From contig CAIVPR010000185.1 in the NCBI GenBank assembly GCA_903907865.1, positions 1 through 64,000 of the forward strand: a DNA stretch of 64,000 bases, written 5' to 3'. The DNA is from an uncultured Acidobacteriia bacterium. GTDB lineage: Bacteria > Acidobacteriota > Terriglobia > Bryobacterales > Bryobacteraceae. Positions 42,989-52,174 of this stretch are shown here, piece after piece. Position numbers and translations under genes: made by a program. The notes under the pieces were generated by a model. The model did no database searches. It was not told where the DNA came from and saw only the letters and a program-made list of their open reading frames with translations. The number at the start of each line of letters is the position of its first letter. Position 1 is the first letter of the stretch.

Positions 42989-45262
42989 TTACTTCGTTGC
43001 AGCCGCGGCCTTCATTTTTGCCGTGGCCTGGTGCGCCTTGGCCACGGATATGTCACCCATGATCGTCACGTCAAAAATGCAGTTGTCAAAGGTGGCCTTG
43101 TCCTTGATTGCTGAGCAGGCCCTCTTGGCAAGGTCCGGTCGGGGCTCCTTGACAACTGGAGGTCTCGGACCTCTCACTGTCGTCGTCATGCAACCCTTGC
43201 CAGGCTCGGGAGGCCAATTCACATCGGTAAAATCCGCAGTCGATGTGCCTGGGTCGTAGTCGAATAGACTGGTGGCAGGCTTTACACGCCAAGCGTTTGC
43301 CAGTTTTTGATTCAGCGCAACATAACGGTCGAGCAGCGGAATCGGCCGCAGACCGAAACTGGTGCCGTCCGGAGCGTGGGGTAGCCAATCGGTGGCTGAC
43401 AGGATCGGCCCCAAGATGCCTTCCTGCGCAGGCGTATTGAGCACCTCGACCTGCAGAAACCAGTACCCTTGCGAGGCCCAGAACACCGGAGTGATCGCGA
43501 TGCGGGTGCCGTCCGCCAGCTGGAAATCCGCCTCGCCGCCAGGTGACGCGTTGGTGATCTTGTTGCCACCTCCGAGGTCGAACCCACCGGACGCATTGAT
43601 CACCTTCCCGTCGACTCGCAACTGGAACCGCCCCTGTTTCTCGAAGCCACCGCTCGTCTGGAAGGTAACGCGCCTCTTTCCCACGCGCACCGCCGCGGCT
43701 GTGTTAAGACTGACGCAACTCGCCAAACCTGTGTAGGCATTCGCCCCTGGCGTGAACGATGTCAGCACCGGACTTTGACGTGTTTGCAGCTCAAAATCGA
43801 AGTCGGTATTGCGCAACGCAGTGAACTCGCCGGCCGCCTGGAAGTCGTAGTGGACATTGTTTATGGTCGTCAGGTGAGGATCGCCGGTGTCCTCGGAAGT
43901 GGAAGTCGGCGGCGCATTGCACCATGCGTTCTTAAATGCAAGCGCAGCCGTCGCCTCGCTTCCGGGACTGCCGGGCGGCATGGTCGCCTTAGGTCCGTTT
44001 ATCGCTTGGCCTAAGACTACCGTGCAATATCCAGGTATCTGGTTGGACAGATGAGGGAACCGTCCAGCGAAACCCTTAAAATGGCAGTCAGGACAAGACA
44101 AGGGGGCGGAAATTGTGGAAGCAGCCTGTGACGACTGATTCTGCGGCCAGCTTCCACCCACAAGGGGATCGTAACGGTTCACAGGCATCGTGGGCAGGTT
44201 CCTGGGAGCCTGGGAAAGAGATTCCCACAGAACGGCGGGCCCGCTGGTAGCCAGGTTCACCTTTGGATGGATGACGTAAGGATTCTCCCCGGCATGACAG
44301 TCCGTGCAGACTCCGGCGGTAGAGTTGAACTCAATTTCCTTGCCGCCGGCTTGGTAGAGTCCGCCGGGTGTGGCGGGAACGCCAATCGGAATCTGGGTCC
44401 CCGCCGGGAACGGGAATGTCGTCCCCGCCCTTTGGTTGTCCCAAAAGCAGACTTTCGAACTCTGTTTGCCGGTGCAAATAACGCCGTCCAGTTCTACCGT
44501 GGTCTTTGATGCATCGGTATACCGCGGAAGCGCGAAGCACATGCCCTCGGGTGCGCTACTTTTGTATGAGCGCAACTCTGCGGGCGTACCGGTGATGAAT
44601 TGGCTAATCGTAGGGATGAATCCCTCCGACCTCCAACCTGTGATCCCCATGGGATCCATTACATTGATCGTCGGCGGAATGGGCACGCCAGCCGCAGTGC
44701 ATTCGTCGATGTAAGCTTGGCCGGAATTCGTTGTCGCCGCAAATACCTTTACCGCACCCGAGTTCAGTTTCAGGTTCATCAACTTCAACTGGGGCGACGC
44801 GAGTCGCTCACGAACTTGAGGGCTCGGCGTGTAGGACTCGCGCTTTTCCGCCTCCCCGAGCGTGGCCTGATCCGGAAGTTTCCAATTCATCGCCTGACGC
44901 AACGCCCGCAACCTTCCGCCAGACTGTAGTTTCAATTGTTGGTCTGCGGTGTTTTCGATGAGCCACTCGATCGACTGGTGTTCCAAGATGAGCTTGTCCT
45001 GGCCAGCGGGTGTTATCGCGCTCAACACGCCCTTTTCATAGGCGGCGAAGGCCTTTTTCTTGGTCGCCGGCAGAGCGTTGACCAGTTTGGCCTTGTAGTA
45101 GGCCTGAGCCTTGGTGACGAAGGCCATGGTAACCGGAACTTGCTTTCCGTCCGGGCCGAAGAACCCTCCATGGCCGAAGGCGGTGATGGGTTCAGGCTCT
45201 TGTGGCAGGGCAGCCATAGGTACGGCCAGAACCAAAAGGACTTGCAATGCTAGTCGTTGCAT
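42989..45262 (-). CDS. Secreted dihaem cytochrome-like protein with a VWD-like domain
   Basis: The 757-aa product starts at the ATG at 45262 with a signal peptide ending near AALPQ. CTDCH near residue 318 and CPDCH near 389 are c-type haem sites. From about residue 458 the sequence GDPHLTTINNVHYDFQAAGEF, then FDFELQTRQ and VGKRRVTFQ, is a von Willebrand factor type D-like domain, continuing to about 650. The N-terminal 300 residues are not recognised. A haem region joined to a VWD-like domain is unusual. It is likely periplasmic or surface exposed, and the role is unknown. Confidence 0.78.
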   Translation of the reverse strand: MQRLALQVLLVLAVPMAALPQEPEPITAFGHGGFFGPDGKQVPVTMAFVTKAQAYYKAKLVNALPATKKKAFAAYEKGVLSAITPAGQDKLILEHQSIEWLIENTADQQLKLQSGGRLRALRQAMNWKLPDQATLGEAEKRESYTPSPQVRERLASPQLKLMNLKLNSGAVKVFAATTNSGQAYIDECTAAGVPIPPTINVMDPMGITGWRSEGFIPTISQFITGTPAELRSYKSSAPEGMCFALPRYTDASKTTVELDGVICTGKQSSKVCFWDNQRAGTTFPFPAGTQIPIGVPATPGGLYQAGGKEIEFNSTAGVCTDCHAGENPYVIHPKVNLATSGPAVLWESLSQAPRNLPTMPVNRYDPLVGGSWPQNQSSQAASTISAPLSCPDCHFKGFAGRFPHLSNQIPGYCTVVLGQAINGPKATMPPGSPGSEATAALAFKNAWCNAPPTSTSEDTGDPHLTTINNVHYDFQAAGEFTALRNTDFDFELQTRQSPVLTSFTPGANAYTGLASCVSLNTAAAVRVGKRRVTFQTSGGFEKQGRFQLRVDGKVINASGGFDLGGGNKITNASPGGEADFQLADGTRIAITPVFWASQGYWFLQVEVLNTPAQEGILGPILSATDWLPHAPDGTSFGLRPIPLLDRYVALNQKLANAWRVKPATSLFDYDPGTSTADFTDVNWPPEPGKGCMTTTVRGPRPPVVKEPRPDLAKRACSAIKDKATFDNCIFDVTIMGDISVAKAHQATAKMKAAAATK

Positions 45263-45445
45263 GGATCGAACCTTTCTAAAGGAACCATAGCACAAAAAAA
45301 ACATGCTGCGGTCTGGTTAATAGTGACGCAACTTCAGAATCCGTTTCACGTCATTGCTAGCGCATATGCCGGCCGAAAGATGGGTCTGAACTTCAGAAAA
45401 GGAGCGGTGCTCGATGCAAGCCCGTGCGTCGCCGTCGGACGGAGA

Positions 45446-46069
45446 TTATTTGCCGCGACCGGCGGCCCTGGCGCTCTTGAGAAACGCCACCGTTGTGGAC
45501 ACCGAGTGGTCGATCGGCTGCACGCCTGACACCGTCATGTCCGCAAACCGTTCCGTGGGCAGGATATGCAGTTCCGCGCTGGGCCGCACTGTGGCGTCAT
45601 ACTGCCGCACCACCGACTCCCGCGTCCGCCCCCGACTCACCACGTCCCGCTCGATCCGCCGCTCCAGGCAGACCTCGTCCGGTGCCGTCACATAGAACTT
45701 GGCCCCGTACAGTTCGCGCAGTTCCGCGTGGTGCAACGCGAAAATGCCCTCGATGATCAGCCATCGCGATGGCTCGACCCGTATCGTCTCCGCCACCCGC
45801 GTGTGTTTCTCGAACGAATAGATCGGGTGGTCAATGGCCGCGCCACTCACCAGACGCGAAATCTGTTCCACCACCAGTGGCCAATCCAGCATTTTCGGAT
45901 CGTCGAAGTTCAGCAATTCCCGCTCCTCCAGCGAAAGATGGTCCTGGCTGAGGTAATAGGAATCCAGCGACAGCAACGTCGCGTCCTCCAACTCGGCTTG
46001 GACGCGTACCGCGAGTTCTGTCTTGCCGGAACCGGAGGGGCCGGTTATCCCGATGGCGTAGGGTCTCAA
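45446..46069 (-). CDS. udk: Uridine kinase-like P-loop kinase
   Basis: The 207-aa protein has the P-loop GPSGSGKT near residue 10, a substrate loop LSLDSYYLSQDHLS, NFDDPKMLDWPL, and the lid region YSFEKHTRV followed by IIEGIFALH. These match the Udk/PRK family; the DSYY...NFD(D/H)P motifs are typical of uridine kinases. The start is TTG at 46069; no ATG is in frame before the P-loop. It would phosphorylate uridine or cytidine in pyrimidine salvage. It sits 13 bases after the DUF1592 gene on the same strand. Confidence 0.85.
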   Translation of the reverse strand: MRPYAIGITGPSGSGKTELAVRVQAELEDATLLSLDSYYLSQDHLSLEERELLNFDDPKMLDWPLVVEQISRLVSGAAIDHPIYSFEKHTRVAETIRVEPSRWLIIEGIFALHHAELRELYGAKFYVTAPDEVCLERRIERDVVSRGRTRESVVRQYDATVRPSAELHILPTERFADMTVSGVQPIDHSVSTTVAFLKSARAAGRGK

Positions 46070-46082
46070 ATCTGTTCTCTAT

Positions 46083-47999
46083 TTATTGTCCGAGTAGAAC
46101 GGCAACCATCATCTCGCGGAACTGGAACCCGGACTTGCGGAAGGCCTCGTAGGCATGGCTGATGGTGTCGCGGTCCGCCGGGGTTTCCAGCCTTCCCGCG
46201 ACATAGCGGAAATACTGTTTTACCACGCATTCCTGGCAGATCCGGCTCCCGGCGAGCACGCCGCCGAGTTGCCGCGGGCTGGAGAAGTTGGAATCGGGGA
46301 TGCCCGCCACCGTGCCGGTCGTGTCGAGGTCGATCTCCATGTGCTTTCCCGCCTTCCGGTTCTCGCCCTCGCCCGTCCGGAAGATCAGTTCAAGCTTCTC
46401 GCGCCGCTGTCCAATCGCGTCGAACTTCTCGAAACCGAATCCGACGGGATCGATCAGCGAATGGCACCGCGCGCAGCTCTCGTTTGTCGTATGCTCGGCG
46501 AGCCGCTGACGATTGGTCTTCGGCTTGTCCTCGGTCGGTTCCGGGAGGTTGGTGTCGACGCCCGGGGGCGGGTCCGGCACATGCTGGCAGAGGAATTGCT
46601 CCCGGACAAACAGGCCGCGCGCCGTCGGCGACGTATCGTCCGGCTTGGCGGTCGCCGAAAGGAACAGCGCCTGTCCGAGCAGCCCGGCGCGCTCGGACCC
46701 GCTCGGGAACGGTGTCCGCTCGTATTCACCGACGGGCGCGGGCGCACCGTAGAGCTTGGCCAGGTCGCCATTCATGAAGCCGTAGTCGGCGGTGAAGATG
46801 TCCATGAAGTTGCGGTTGTTCCACACCAGGTCGCCGATGAAGAAGCGCGCCTCCTGGGTCATGGCGTACAGAGTGTCCGCGGTGAATTCGCGGAAGCGGG
46901 TACGGTCCTTGGACGAGTTCAGCGCGCGGTCGAAACGCAGCCATTCGGCAGTGAACTGGTCCAGCGCCTCGGGGGCCCGCTTGTCTCCGAGCATGCGGCG
47001 GATGGCGGCCTCGACCCCCGCGTGTGAGTCCAACTCTCCCCGCGCGGCGGCGTCGAGCAGCGCTTGGTCGGGCGCGGTGTCCCACAGGGCGAACGCGAGG
47101 CGGCTGGCGGTGGCGTACGCCTTCCACTTCGCCGGAGCCGCCGAGTCCATGCGGAACAGGAAGTTCGGCGACTGCAACATCGCCTCGACCACGATCTTCA
47201 TCCCGTCCTGAAACGCCTTCTGTTTCGCGAACAGGGCCTCGTAGCGGACCAGTTCGGCGGGTTCTAGCGGACGCCGGAAGGCGCGGAGTCCAAAGGAGCG
47301 GATGAAGATCGCCCGGCAGGCTGCCGACGGCTGGCAGGAAAGCAGCGCAGCCGGGATCCCGTTGCGGAACGCCGCGCGCGTGAGCTTCTCGGCGGCGGCC
47401 CCGTAGGCGTCCATCAGAATCGGCGACAGGTTCTGCGATTGGTACTGGTTGCGGAAGCCGTTGACGAAATCCTCGGGCGGGAACTGGCTGGCGGGCTGGG
47501 AACGGTCGCCGAGGAGGTCCCGGACCACGTGGTTGTATTGGCTGTTCGTGAGTCTTCGGACCGCGGCGGCTGGGGCCTTGCCTGAAACCGAGGTGGCCGG
47601 ATTCCTGAGGGCGGCAGCCGTTTCAGCCGGGGACAATGTCGCGAGGTAATCGACCCAAGTCCGCAGCGCACCCTCCTCCGGAGAACCTTTGTGGATACGT
47701 TCGCCGCCCGCGTGGGCGACCCGGGCCGTGGGTTTTCGGTAAATCACCGATTGCTCCGGCGACTTCCGGTCCACCAGCGCAACCAGCGACTTCCCGAACG
47801 CCTCGATCTCGCTTGGCGTCGCAGCGGAATCAGGGAACCGCAACCGCGTGCTGGAGGCGACCCCGTCGACCGAATGGCACCCCCTGCAGCCCGCAGATTC
47901 GAGCGCCGGGTACAGCGTGGCCCGGAAATCCGGCGGGGCGGCCGTGACTGCCAAGGTGAAAAACAGGCCCAGCGAAAGTGTCCAGCGGTTGCTCGCCAT
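46083..47999 (-). CDS. DUF1592/DUF1588/DUF1585 cytochrome-type secreted protein
   Basis: The 638-aa product has a signal peptide ([20 protein letters not shown]) and a CRGCH haem site near residue 34. The order typical of Planctomycete and Acidobacteria surface cytochromes follows: DUF1587 ([18 protein letters not shown]), PSD3, DUF1592 ([18 protein letters not shown]), DUF1588 ([17 protein letters not shown]...[15 protein letters not shown]), a second haem motif CARCH, and DUF1585 at the C-terminus ([23 protein letters not shown]). The function is unknown; these proteins often pair with a DUF1552 partner, which is not next to it here. It is divergent from the caspase gene, with 76 bases between starts. 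Confidence 0.92.
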   Translation of the reverse strand: MASNRWTLSLGLFFTLAVTAAPPDFRATLYPALESAGCRGCHSVDGVASSTRLRFPDSAATPSEIEAFGKSLVALVDRKSPEQSVIYRKPTARVAHAGGERIHKGSPEEGALRTWVDYLATLSPAETAAALRNPATSVSGKAPAAAVRRLTNSQYNHVVRDLLGDRSQPASQFPPEDFVNGFRNQYQSQNLSPILMDAYGAAAEKLTRAAFRNGIPAALLSCQPSAACRAIFIRSFGLRAFRRPLEPAELVRYEALFAKQKAFQDGMKIVVEAMLQSPNFLFRMDSAAPAKWKAYATASRLAFALWDTAPDQALLDAAARGELDSHAGVEAAIRRMLGDKRAPEALDQFTAEWLRFDRALNSSKDRTRFREFTADTLYAMTQEARFFIGDLVWNNRNFMDIFTADYGFMNGDLAKLYGAPAPVGEYERTPFPSGSERAGLLGQALFLSATAKPDDTSPTARGLFVREQFLCQHVPDPPPGVDTNLPEPTEDKPKTNRQRLAEHTTNESCARCHSLIDPVGFGFEKFDAIGQRREKLELIFRTGEGENRKAGKHMEIDLDTTGTVAGIPDSNFSSPRQLGGVLAGSRICQECVVKQYFRYVAGRLETPADRDTISHAYEAFRKSGFQFREMMVAVLLGQ

Positions 48000-48075
48000 G
48001 CCTTTGATGATATCCGTTTGTGCGGTCCCCTTGTAAGATTCGCCTTCGCCACGCCATAGTACAGTGAAGAGTGGA

Positions 48076-49230
48076 ATGCGCCAACTTGTCTTGATCATGA
48101 CCATGGCCATAGCGGCTTTCGCGCAGGACCGTGGTATCGTGCTCAGCGGACGCCAGGTGGCATTGGTGATCGGCAACGGGGCGTACCGGGCGTATCCGGC
48201 GCTGGTGAACCCCGTGAACGACGCCCGGGCACTCGGTGCGCGGCTGACGCAGCTGCATTTCGATGTCACCGTGCTTTCGGACGCCGACCGCAAAGCCATG
48301 TCCCGCGGGATTGACCAGTGGATCGCCAATCTGCGTCCGGGCGACGTGGCTTTGTTCTACTATTCCGGCCACGGTGTCGCCATCGACGGCGAAAACTACA
48401 TGCTGCCCGTCGATTTCGACGGTCGCGACGAGGCCGACGTCCGCTACGATTCCCAAGCTGCGAGCCGTGTGCAGGAGCAGATGGAGTCGCGCAAGGCCAA
48501 GCTGAACATCCTGATTCTGGACGCCTGCCGGGACAATCCATTCCGGTCGAGCAAAGGCGGGACCCGTGGATTGGCGGGGATGAACGCCGGTCGGGGCACG
48601 TTTATCGCCTTGGCGACATCGCCGGGAAAGACAGCGAGCGACAATCCCAGCGGGCGTAATGGCTTGTTCACCCAATACCTGCTGGAGGCGATGGCGGAAC
48701 CCGGCGTGGGGCTGAACGATGTGTTTGATCTGGTCCGAGAGAAGGTGGATGGCGCGTCGGCCGGAAAGCAGTTGCCGTGGATTGCGTCGAGCGTGGTGGG
48801 CCGGTATAGCTTCGTGGCTGCTGCGGTGGCCGCTGCACCCAGCCCAACGATTCCAGCGAAGGCGGATCCGCCCGGAGTATGGCGCGATCCGTCAACCGGG
48901 CTAATGTGGCCGCTGCGTGACAGCGCCTGGGGTGTCGGCTGGGCTCAGGCAGACCACTATTGCAAGGCGTTGCCCTTGGCCGGATATCGCGACTGGCGTC
49001 TGCCGACGATTGCGGAATTGCGTTCGATCTATACCCCGTCCCTGCCACTGCCGCACGTCAAGGGTGGCATCCGGATCACGGATACCAAGTATCCCTGGGT
49101 ATGGAGTTCCGAGGAGGCCGGTTCGTCGGAGGCGCGGGGCTTTGATTTCGGCGGCGGGGAGCCGGCCTCCAGCCGCACTGGCGATATCGGCAACAACGCG
49201 GCCTTGTGTGTGCGCCGTGCCAGAGAATGA
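48076..49230 (+). CDS. Caspase-family peptidase (orthocaspase) with C-terminal Lcl/DUF1566-like domain
   Basis: The 384-aa product has a signal peptide ([17 protein letters not shown]) and then a peptidase C14 domain: [10 protein letters not shown], catalytic His99 in YYSGHG, and catalytic Cys151 in LDACRDNPF. After a Pro/Ala linker, residues 268-384 match a DUF1566/Lcl-like, FGE-type fold: [34 protein letters not shown] and ALCVRRAR. Secreted orthocaspases cleave after Arg or Lys. A GTG four codons upstream is an alternative start. The Lcl part may bind the partner or substrate. Confidence 0.9.
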   Translation: MRQLVLIMTMAIAAFAQDRGIVLSGRQVALVIGNGAYRAYPALVNPVNDARALGARLTQLHFDVTVLSDADRKAMSRGIDQWIANLRPGDVALFYYSGHGVAIDGENYMLPVDFDGRDEADVRYDSQAASRVQEQMESRKAKLNILILDACRDNPFRSSKGGTRGLAGMNAGRGTFIALATSPGKTASDNPSGRNGLFTQYLLEAMAEPGVGLNDVFDLVREKVDGASAGKQLPWIASSVVGRYSFVAAAVAAAPSPTIPAKADPPGVWRDPSTGLMWPLRDSAWGVGWAQADHYCKALPLAGYRDWRLPTIAELRSIYTPSLPLPHVKGGIRITDTKYPWVWSSEEAGSSEARGFDFGGGEPASSRTGDIGNNAALCVRRARE

Positions 49231-49280
49231 TGATCCTAGCCGAGGCCGTCCAATCGCCGGACTGACCGGCCCGTTCCGCC

Positions 49281-49549
49281 TTATCCCCGAGCCCGTTCCC
49301 GCACGAGCGCCTCATGCAGCAACTGCTTGATATAGGTCGGGTACGGCCGCCCCTTCCTGCCCGCCACTTCTGCGCTATTGCGATATCTGGTTCAGGCAGC
49401 CGGATGGAAATTGCGCGCGTGACAGGGCGATCCATCGGACCCCGGACCCAGTCCGTCCTGTGCCCCTGCTCGGGAATGTCGCTAAGATCGATGTCCTCGT
49501 CGCGAAGGCCATCCAACCACCGCAGTTGATTCAGTTGATCCTCAGTCAT
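49281..49549 (-). pseudogene. BrnA/CopG-type antitoxin with a one-base frameshift
   Basis: Reading starts at the ATG at 49549 with MTEDQLNQLRWLDGLRDEDI and goes on to a ribbon-helix-helix-like TRAISIRLPEPDIAIAQ. There the frame changes, and GRKGRPYPTYIKQLLHEAL followed by the stop at 49281 completes the expected RHH antitoxin of the BrnA type. The length of 269 bases is one short of a multiple of three, so a single lost base near 49370 explains it. No BrnT toxin is found upstream. It is probably an orphan remnant. Confidence 0.65.
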
Positions 49550-49737
49550 GCTTCAAGCGGCTGTGTATGCACATCAGTATACCCATTAAGCACCCCGCCC
49601 TCCCCCGCCATCACTCAACCCCGGTGCACACCCCATACCCACCCAACTCCATGAAACCAAGACCCTCCACCCACCCACCAACCTGCATACACCCACCACA
49701 GGTGGCTAATTTTCCCACAAAAAACTACGCTCCGCCC
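49550..49737. other. C-rich intergenic stretch before the aroF promoter
   Basis: No gene is supported. The plus strand is strikingly poor in G and rich in CCACC and CCC runs, such as CACCCACCCACC near 49670. A short inverted element CCACCACAGGTGG is at 49693-49705. Confidence 0.4.
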
Positions 49738-49767
49738 TTGCAACCCGCCCCCCGAATCCGCTATATT
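49738..49767 (+). promoter_or_regulatory. Candidate sigma-70 promoter of the aroF leader
   Basis: TTGCAA at 49738-49743 and TATATT at 49762-49767 are separated by 18 bases. The expected transcription start, about seven bases after the -10 box, is near 49774, only a few bases before the ATG of the leader peptide at 49777. Confidence 0.6.
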
Positions 49768-49776
49768 GGTTCTTCG

Positions 49777-49830
49777 ATGACCAACGCCGCCTACACCTTC
49801 GGGTATCGATTTTGGCACCCCACTCCATAG
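49777..49830 (+). CDS. Aromatic leader peptide of the aroF attenuator
   Basis: The short frame encodes MTNAAYTFGYRFWHPTP and ends at 49830. Five of its 17 residues are aromatic: Tyr6, Phe8, Tyr10, Phe12 and Trp13. It is followed by alternative hairpins and an intrinsic terminator and then by the DAHP synthase gene. This is the classic layout of transcription attenuation by ribosome stalling at aromatic codons. With the candidate promoter just upstream, the transcript would carry almost no 5' leader before the ATG. No family name is known to me. Confidence 0.75.
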   Translation: MTNAAYTFGYRFWHPTP

Positions 49831-49870
49831 TGGTGTTGGTTGAACTTGTTCCGTAGTACGGATTTGAACC

Positions 49871-49904
49871 AGCCCACTCCCAGCGAGTGGGCTTTTTTAT
49901 TTTT
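49871..49904 (+). terminator. Intrinsic terminator (attenuator) before aroF
   Basis: AGCCCACTC (49871-49879), a five-base loop, then GAGTGGGCT (49885-49893) form a perfect 9-bp stem followed by TTTTTATTTTT. The CCCCACTCC at the end of the leader peptide frame could pair with the 3' arm instead. TCCGTA-G-TACGGA, around 49850-49862, forms another stem between. Confidence 0.85.
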
Positions 49905-50002
49905 CAGCACACGAGTCGCGGCGCGCGGCTCACAAAGACCAGAAAATGCCCCTGCGCCGCGGCTGGACGTGTGCTGTTTCTGGAGAGAGAAGGGTTTACA
50001 GA

Positions 50003-51028
50003 ATGATCATTTCGATGCGTCCCCATGCCCCGAAGCATGAAGTGGACTATGTGTGCGAGCGGATACAGCATTTCGGCTTCAGGGTCCACTCGATTGTCGG
50101 CGAGGAACGGGTTGTGATTGGCGTAGTTGGAACTGGAGGCGATGTGACGAGTTGTTTGGAGTCCCTTGAGGCGACGCCGGGTGTCGAACGCGCAGTGCGC
50201 ATCTCGGCCCCGTACAAGTTCGTCAGCAAGGAGTTCCGCAAGGAACGCACCGTCATCCACGTGGGCAAGGCGGCAATCGGCGGCGACGAGTTCGTCACCA
50301 TGGCCGGCCCCTGCTCCGTCGAGAGCGAAAAGCAGATCATGGAGACCGCCGAGGCTGTCGCAGCCGCCGGTGCCAAGATCCTCCGCGGCGGCGCGTTCAA
50401 GCCCCGCACCTCGCCCTACGACTTCCAGGGCATGGAAGGCGAAGGCCTCAAACTCCTCGCCAAGGCCCGCGAGGCCACCGGTCTCGCCATCGTGACCGAA
50501 GTCATGAGCGACCGCGACGTCCCGCTCGTCGCCGAATACGCCGACATCATGCAGGTCGGCGCGCGCAACATGCAGAACTTCGCCATGCTCAAAGTTCTCG
50601 GCAAGTGCGGCCGCCCCGTCATGCTCAAGCGCGGCCTCAGCGCGACCATCAAGGAACTCCTGATGTCAGCCGAGTACATCGTCGCCCACGGCAACCCCAA
50701 CGTCATGTTGTGCGAACGCGGCATCCGCACCTTCGAAACCGCCACCCGCAACACCTGCGACATTTCAGCCGTCCCCGTGCTCAACGAACTGACCCACCTG
50801 CCCGTGATCATCGACCCCAGCCATGCCGTCGGCAAGCGTAGCCTGGTGCCGGCAATCTGCAAGGCGGCGGTCGCGGTCGGCGCCGACGGCATGATCGTCG
50901 AAGTCCACCCCTGCCCCGAGAAGGCCATCAGCGACGGTGCGCAATCCCTCACCATCGAAGGCTTCCAGGAAATGATGAAGCAACTCCAGGGTTACATCGC
51001 CCTGTGGTCCCTCGAGCGGGCCGCGTAG
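50003..51028 (+). CDS. aroF: 3-deoxy-7-phosphoheptulonate (DAHP) synthase, AroF/type I-beta
   Basis: The 341-aa protein has an N-terminal ferredoxin-like/ACT-type domain (residues 1-75) and then a DAHP synthase barrel. Visible motifs are [68 protein letters not shown] and [11 protein letters not shown]. It condenses phosphoenolpyruvate and erythrose 4-phosphate in the first step of aromatic amino acid synthesis. The N-terminal domain usually confers feedback control by Tyr or Phe. The start at 50003 has GGAGAGAGAAGGG upstream. The preceding leader peptide and attenuator indicate additional control at transcription. Confidence 0.96.
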   Translation: MIISMRPHAPKHEVDYVCERIQHFGFRVHSIVGEERVVIGVVGTGGDVTSCLESLEATPGVERAVRISAPYKFVSKEFRKERTVIHVGKAAIGGDEFVTMAGPCSVESEKQIMETAEAVAAAGAKILRGGAFKPRTSPYDFQGMEGEGLKLLAKAREATGLAIVTEVMSDRDVPLVAEYADIMQVGARNMQNFAMLKVLGKCGRPVMLKRGLSATIKELLMSAEYIVAHGNPNVMLCERGIRTFETATRNTCDISAVPVLNELTHLPVIIDPSHAVGKRSLVPAICKAAVAVGADGMIVEVHPCPEKAISDGAQSLTIEGFQEMMKQLQGYIALWSLERAA

Positions 51029-51048
51029 TCGGCGGAGTCCAGAACACC

Positions 51049-51936
51049 ATGCGCGCTCGTCGCATTGCCGGGATCGCCACCATCGCCGTGGTGTGCCTGG
51101 CTGCGGCGGGGGCGTTTTGGCGTTCCAGGGAATCGGCTGCGTTCTTCGCGACCCCGGCGCTTCTCGGCCGCTTCCCGGTCGAGGACGCCACGGTTGTGCG
51201 CCTTGACTTCGAATCCTTGCGCCAAGCCGGCCTCCTCGGCGAATCGAAGGCCCCGCTTGAGTCCGAATACAAGGAATTCCTCGACGGCACCGGGTTCAAC
51301 TACCGCAAGGATCTCGACCTGGTGGTCGCCACCATCTCGGCCAGCGGCACATTCTTCATCGCCAAAGGGCGCTTCGACTGGGACAAGCTTCAGTCGTACG
51401 CGGTCCGGCACGGAGGCTCGTGTTTCGAGAGCCTCTGCCGCGCTCAAGGCTCCCTGCCGGAACGAAAGATCTCCTTCGTGCGGCTGCGGGCCGACGCGAT
51501 CGCCCTCGCGGTCAGCACCGACGAACTGGCCGCCACCCGGCTCGCCAATCAGGGCCCGCCGGTGACCGCGCAGCTGCCGGAGGGGCCGGCATGGCTTTCG
51601 GTACCCGGAATCTGGCTGCGCCGGGGAGGTTTCGTGCCTCCGGGGCTGAAACTGGCGCTGTCGGGCTTGGTGAACGCCGACCGCATGGTGGTCCGGCTGG
51701 TGCCCTCGGCGGACGGCGCGGGAATTGTCGGGCAAATGGACGCGACCTGCCGCTCCGCGCAGGATGCCCGAGTTCTTGCGAGCCAGCTCCGTGTAGCGGC
51801 GACGACCCTAGGGTCGAACACCGACGATTTGGCCAAGGCCTTGGCGGGAGGCAAGTTCGAGGCCACCGGAGCAGTCGTAACTGGCAAATGGGCCCTCGAC
51901 CGTGGCATCATCGACACCCTCACCACCGGGATTTGA
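51049..51936 (+). CDS. Hypothetical protein with an N-terminal membrane anchor or signal, 295 aa
   Basis: I start at the ATG at 51049, 20 bases after aroF. The product opens with RIAGIATIAVVCLAAAGAF, a membrane anchor or signal, followed by a soluble alpha/beta region with VEDATVVRLDFESLRQAGL, KDLDLVVATISASGTFFIA, AIALAVSTDELAAT and NADRMVVRLVPSADGAG. The pattern of repeated strands with D-x-V-V-x-x-I resembles conserved acidobacterial proteins of unknown function. It may be co-transcribed with aroF, but no functional link is visible. Confidence 0.72.
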   Translation: MRARRIAGIATIAVVCLAAAGAFWRSRESAAFFATPALLGRFPVEDATVVRLDFESLRQAGLLGESKAPLESEYKEFLDGTGFNYRKDLDLVVATISASGTFFIAKGRFDWDKLQSYAVRHGGSCFESLCRAQGSLPERKISFVRLRADAIALAVSTDELAATRLANQGPPVTAQLPEGPAWLSVPGIWLRRGGFVPPGLKLALSGLVNADRMVVRLVPSADGAGIVGQMDATCRSAQDARVLASQLRVAATTLGSNTDDLAKALAGGKFEATGAVVTGKWALDRGIIDTLTTGI

Positions 51937-51989
51937 ACTCTCCCCCGTAGGTCCCTTAAGGTCGTGACCGGTAATATGCTGATTCCGCC

Positions 51990-52010
51990 GAGCCGCGACC
52001 GCGAGGGAGC
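51990..52010. repeat. GAGCCGCGACCGCGAGGGAG repeat, second copy
   Basis: The 20-base core is identical to 36221-36240, here in the gap after the hypothetical gene ending at 51936. Confidence 0.5.
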
Positions 52011-52077
52011 GTTTGTTCGGAGAGCCGGGAATGCGAGAAACTCATTGCCTTAACTCCCGGCCCCGTCCCCAACCCCC

Positions 52078-52093
52078 GGTCACAAAAATCTTT
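52078..52093. repeat. GGTCACAAAAATCTT motif upstream of the second SRLNGAK-type gene
   Basis: This is nearly identical to the motif at 15597 and lies about 85 bases before the paralogous gene start. Confidence 0.4.
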
Positions 52094-52174
52094 CCCAATC
52101 AAATCAACCACTTACCCCCTCCGGCGCTTGGAGTCCACCCCCGCCCGTGCTAAACCAAACACGGAGCCACTCCC

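Noticed and set aside
49738-49904. T-box or riboswitch upstream of aroF
   Set aside because: No T-box sequence or specifier loop is visible, and the short aromatic frame plus terminator explains the region as a leader-peptide attenuator.
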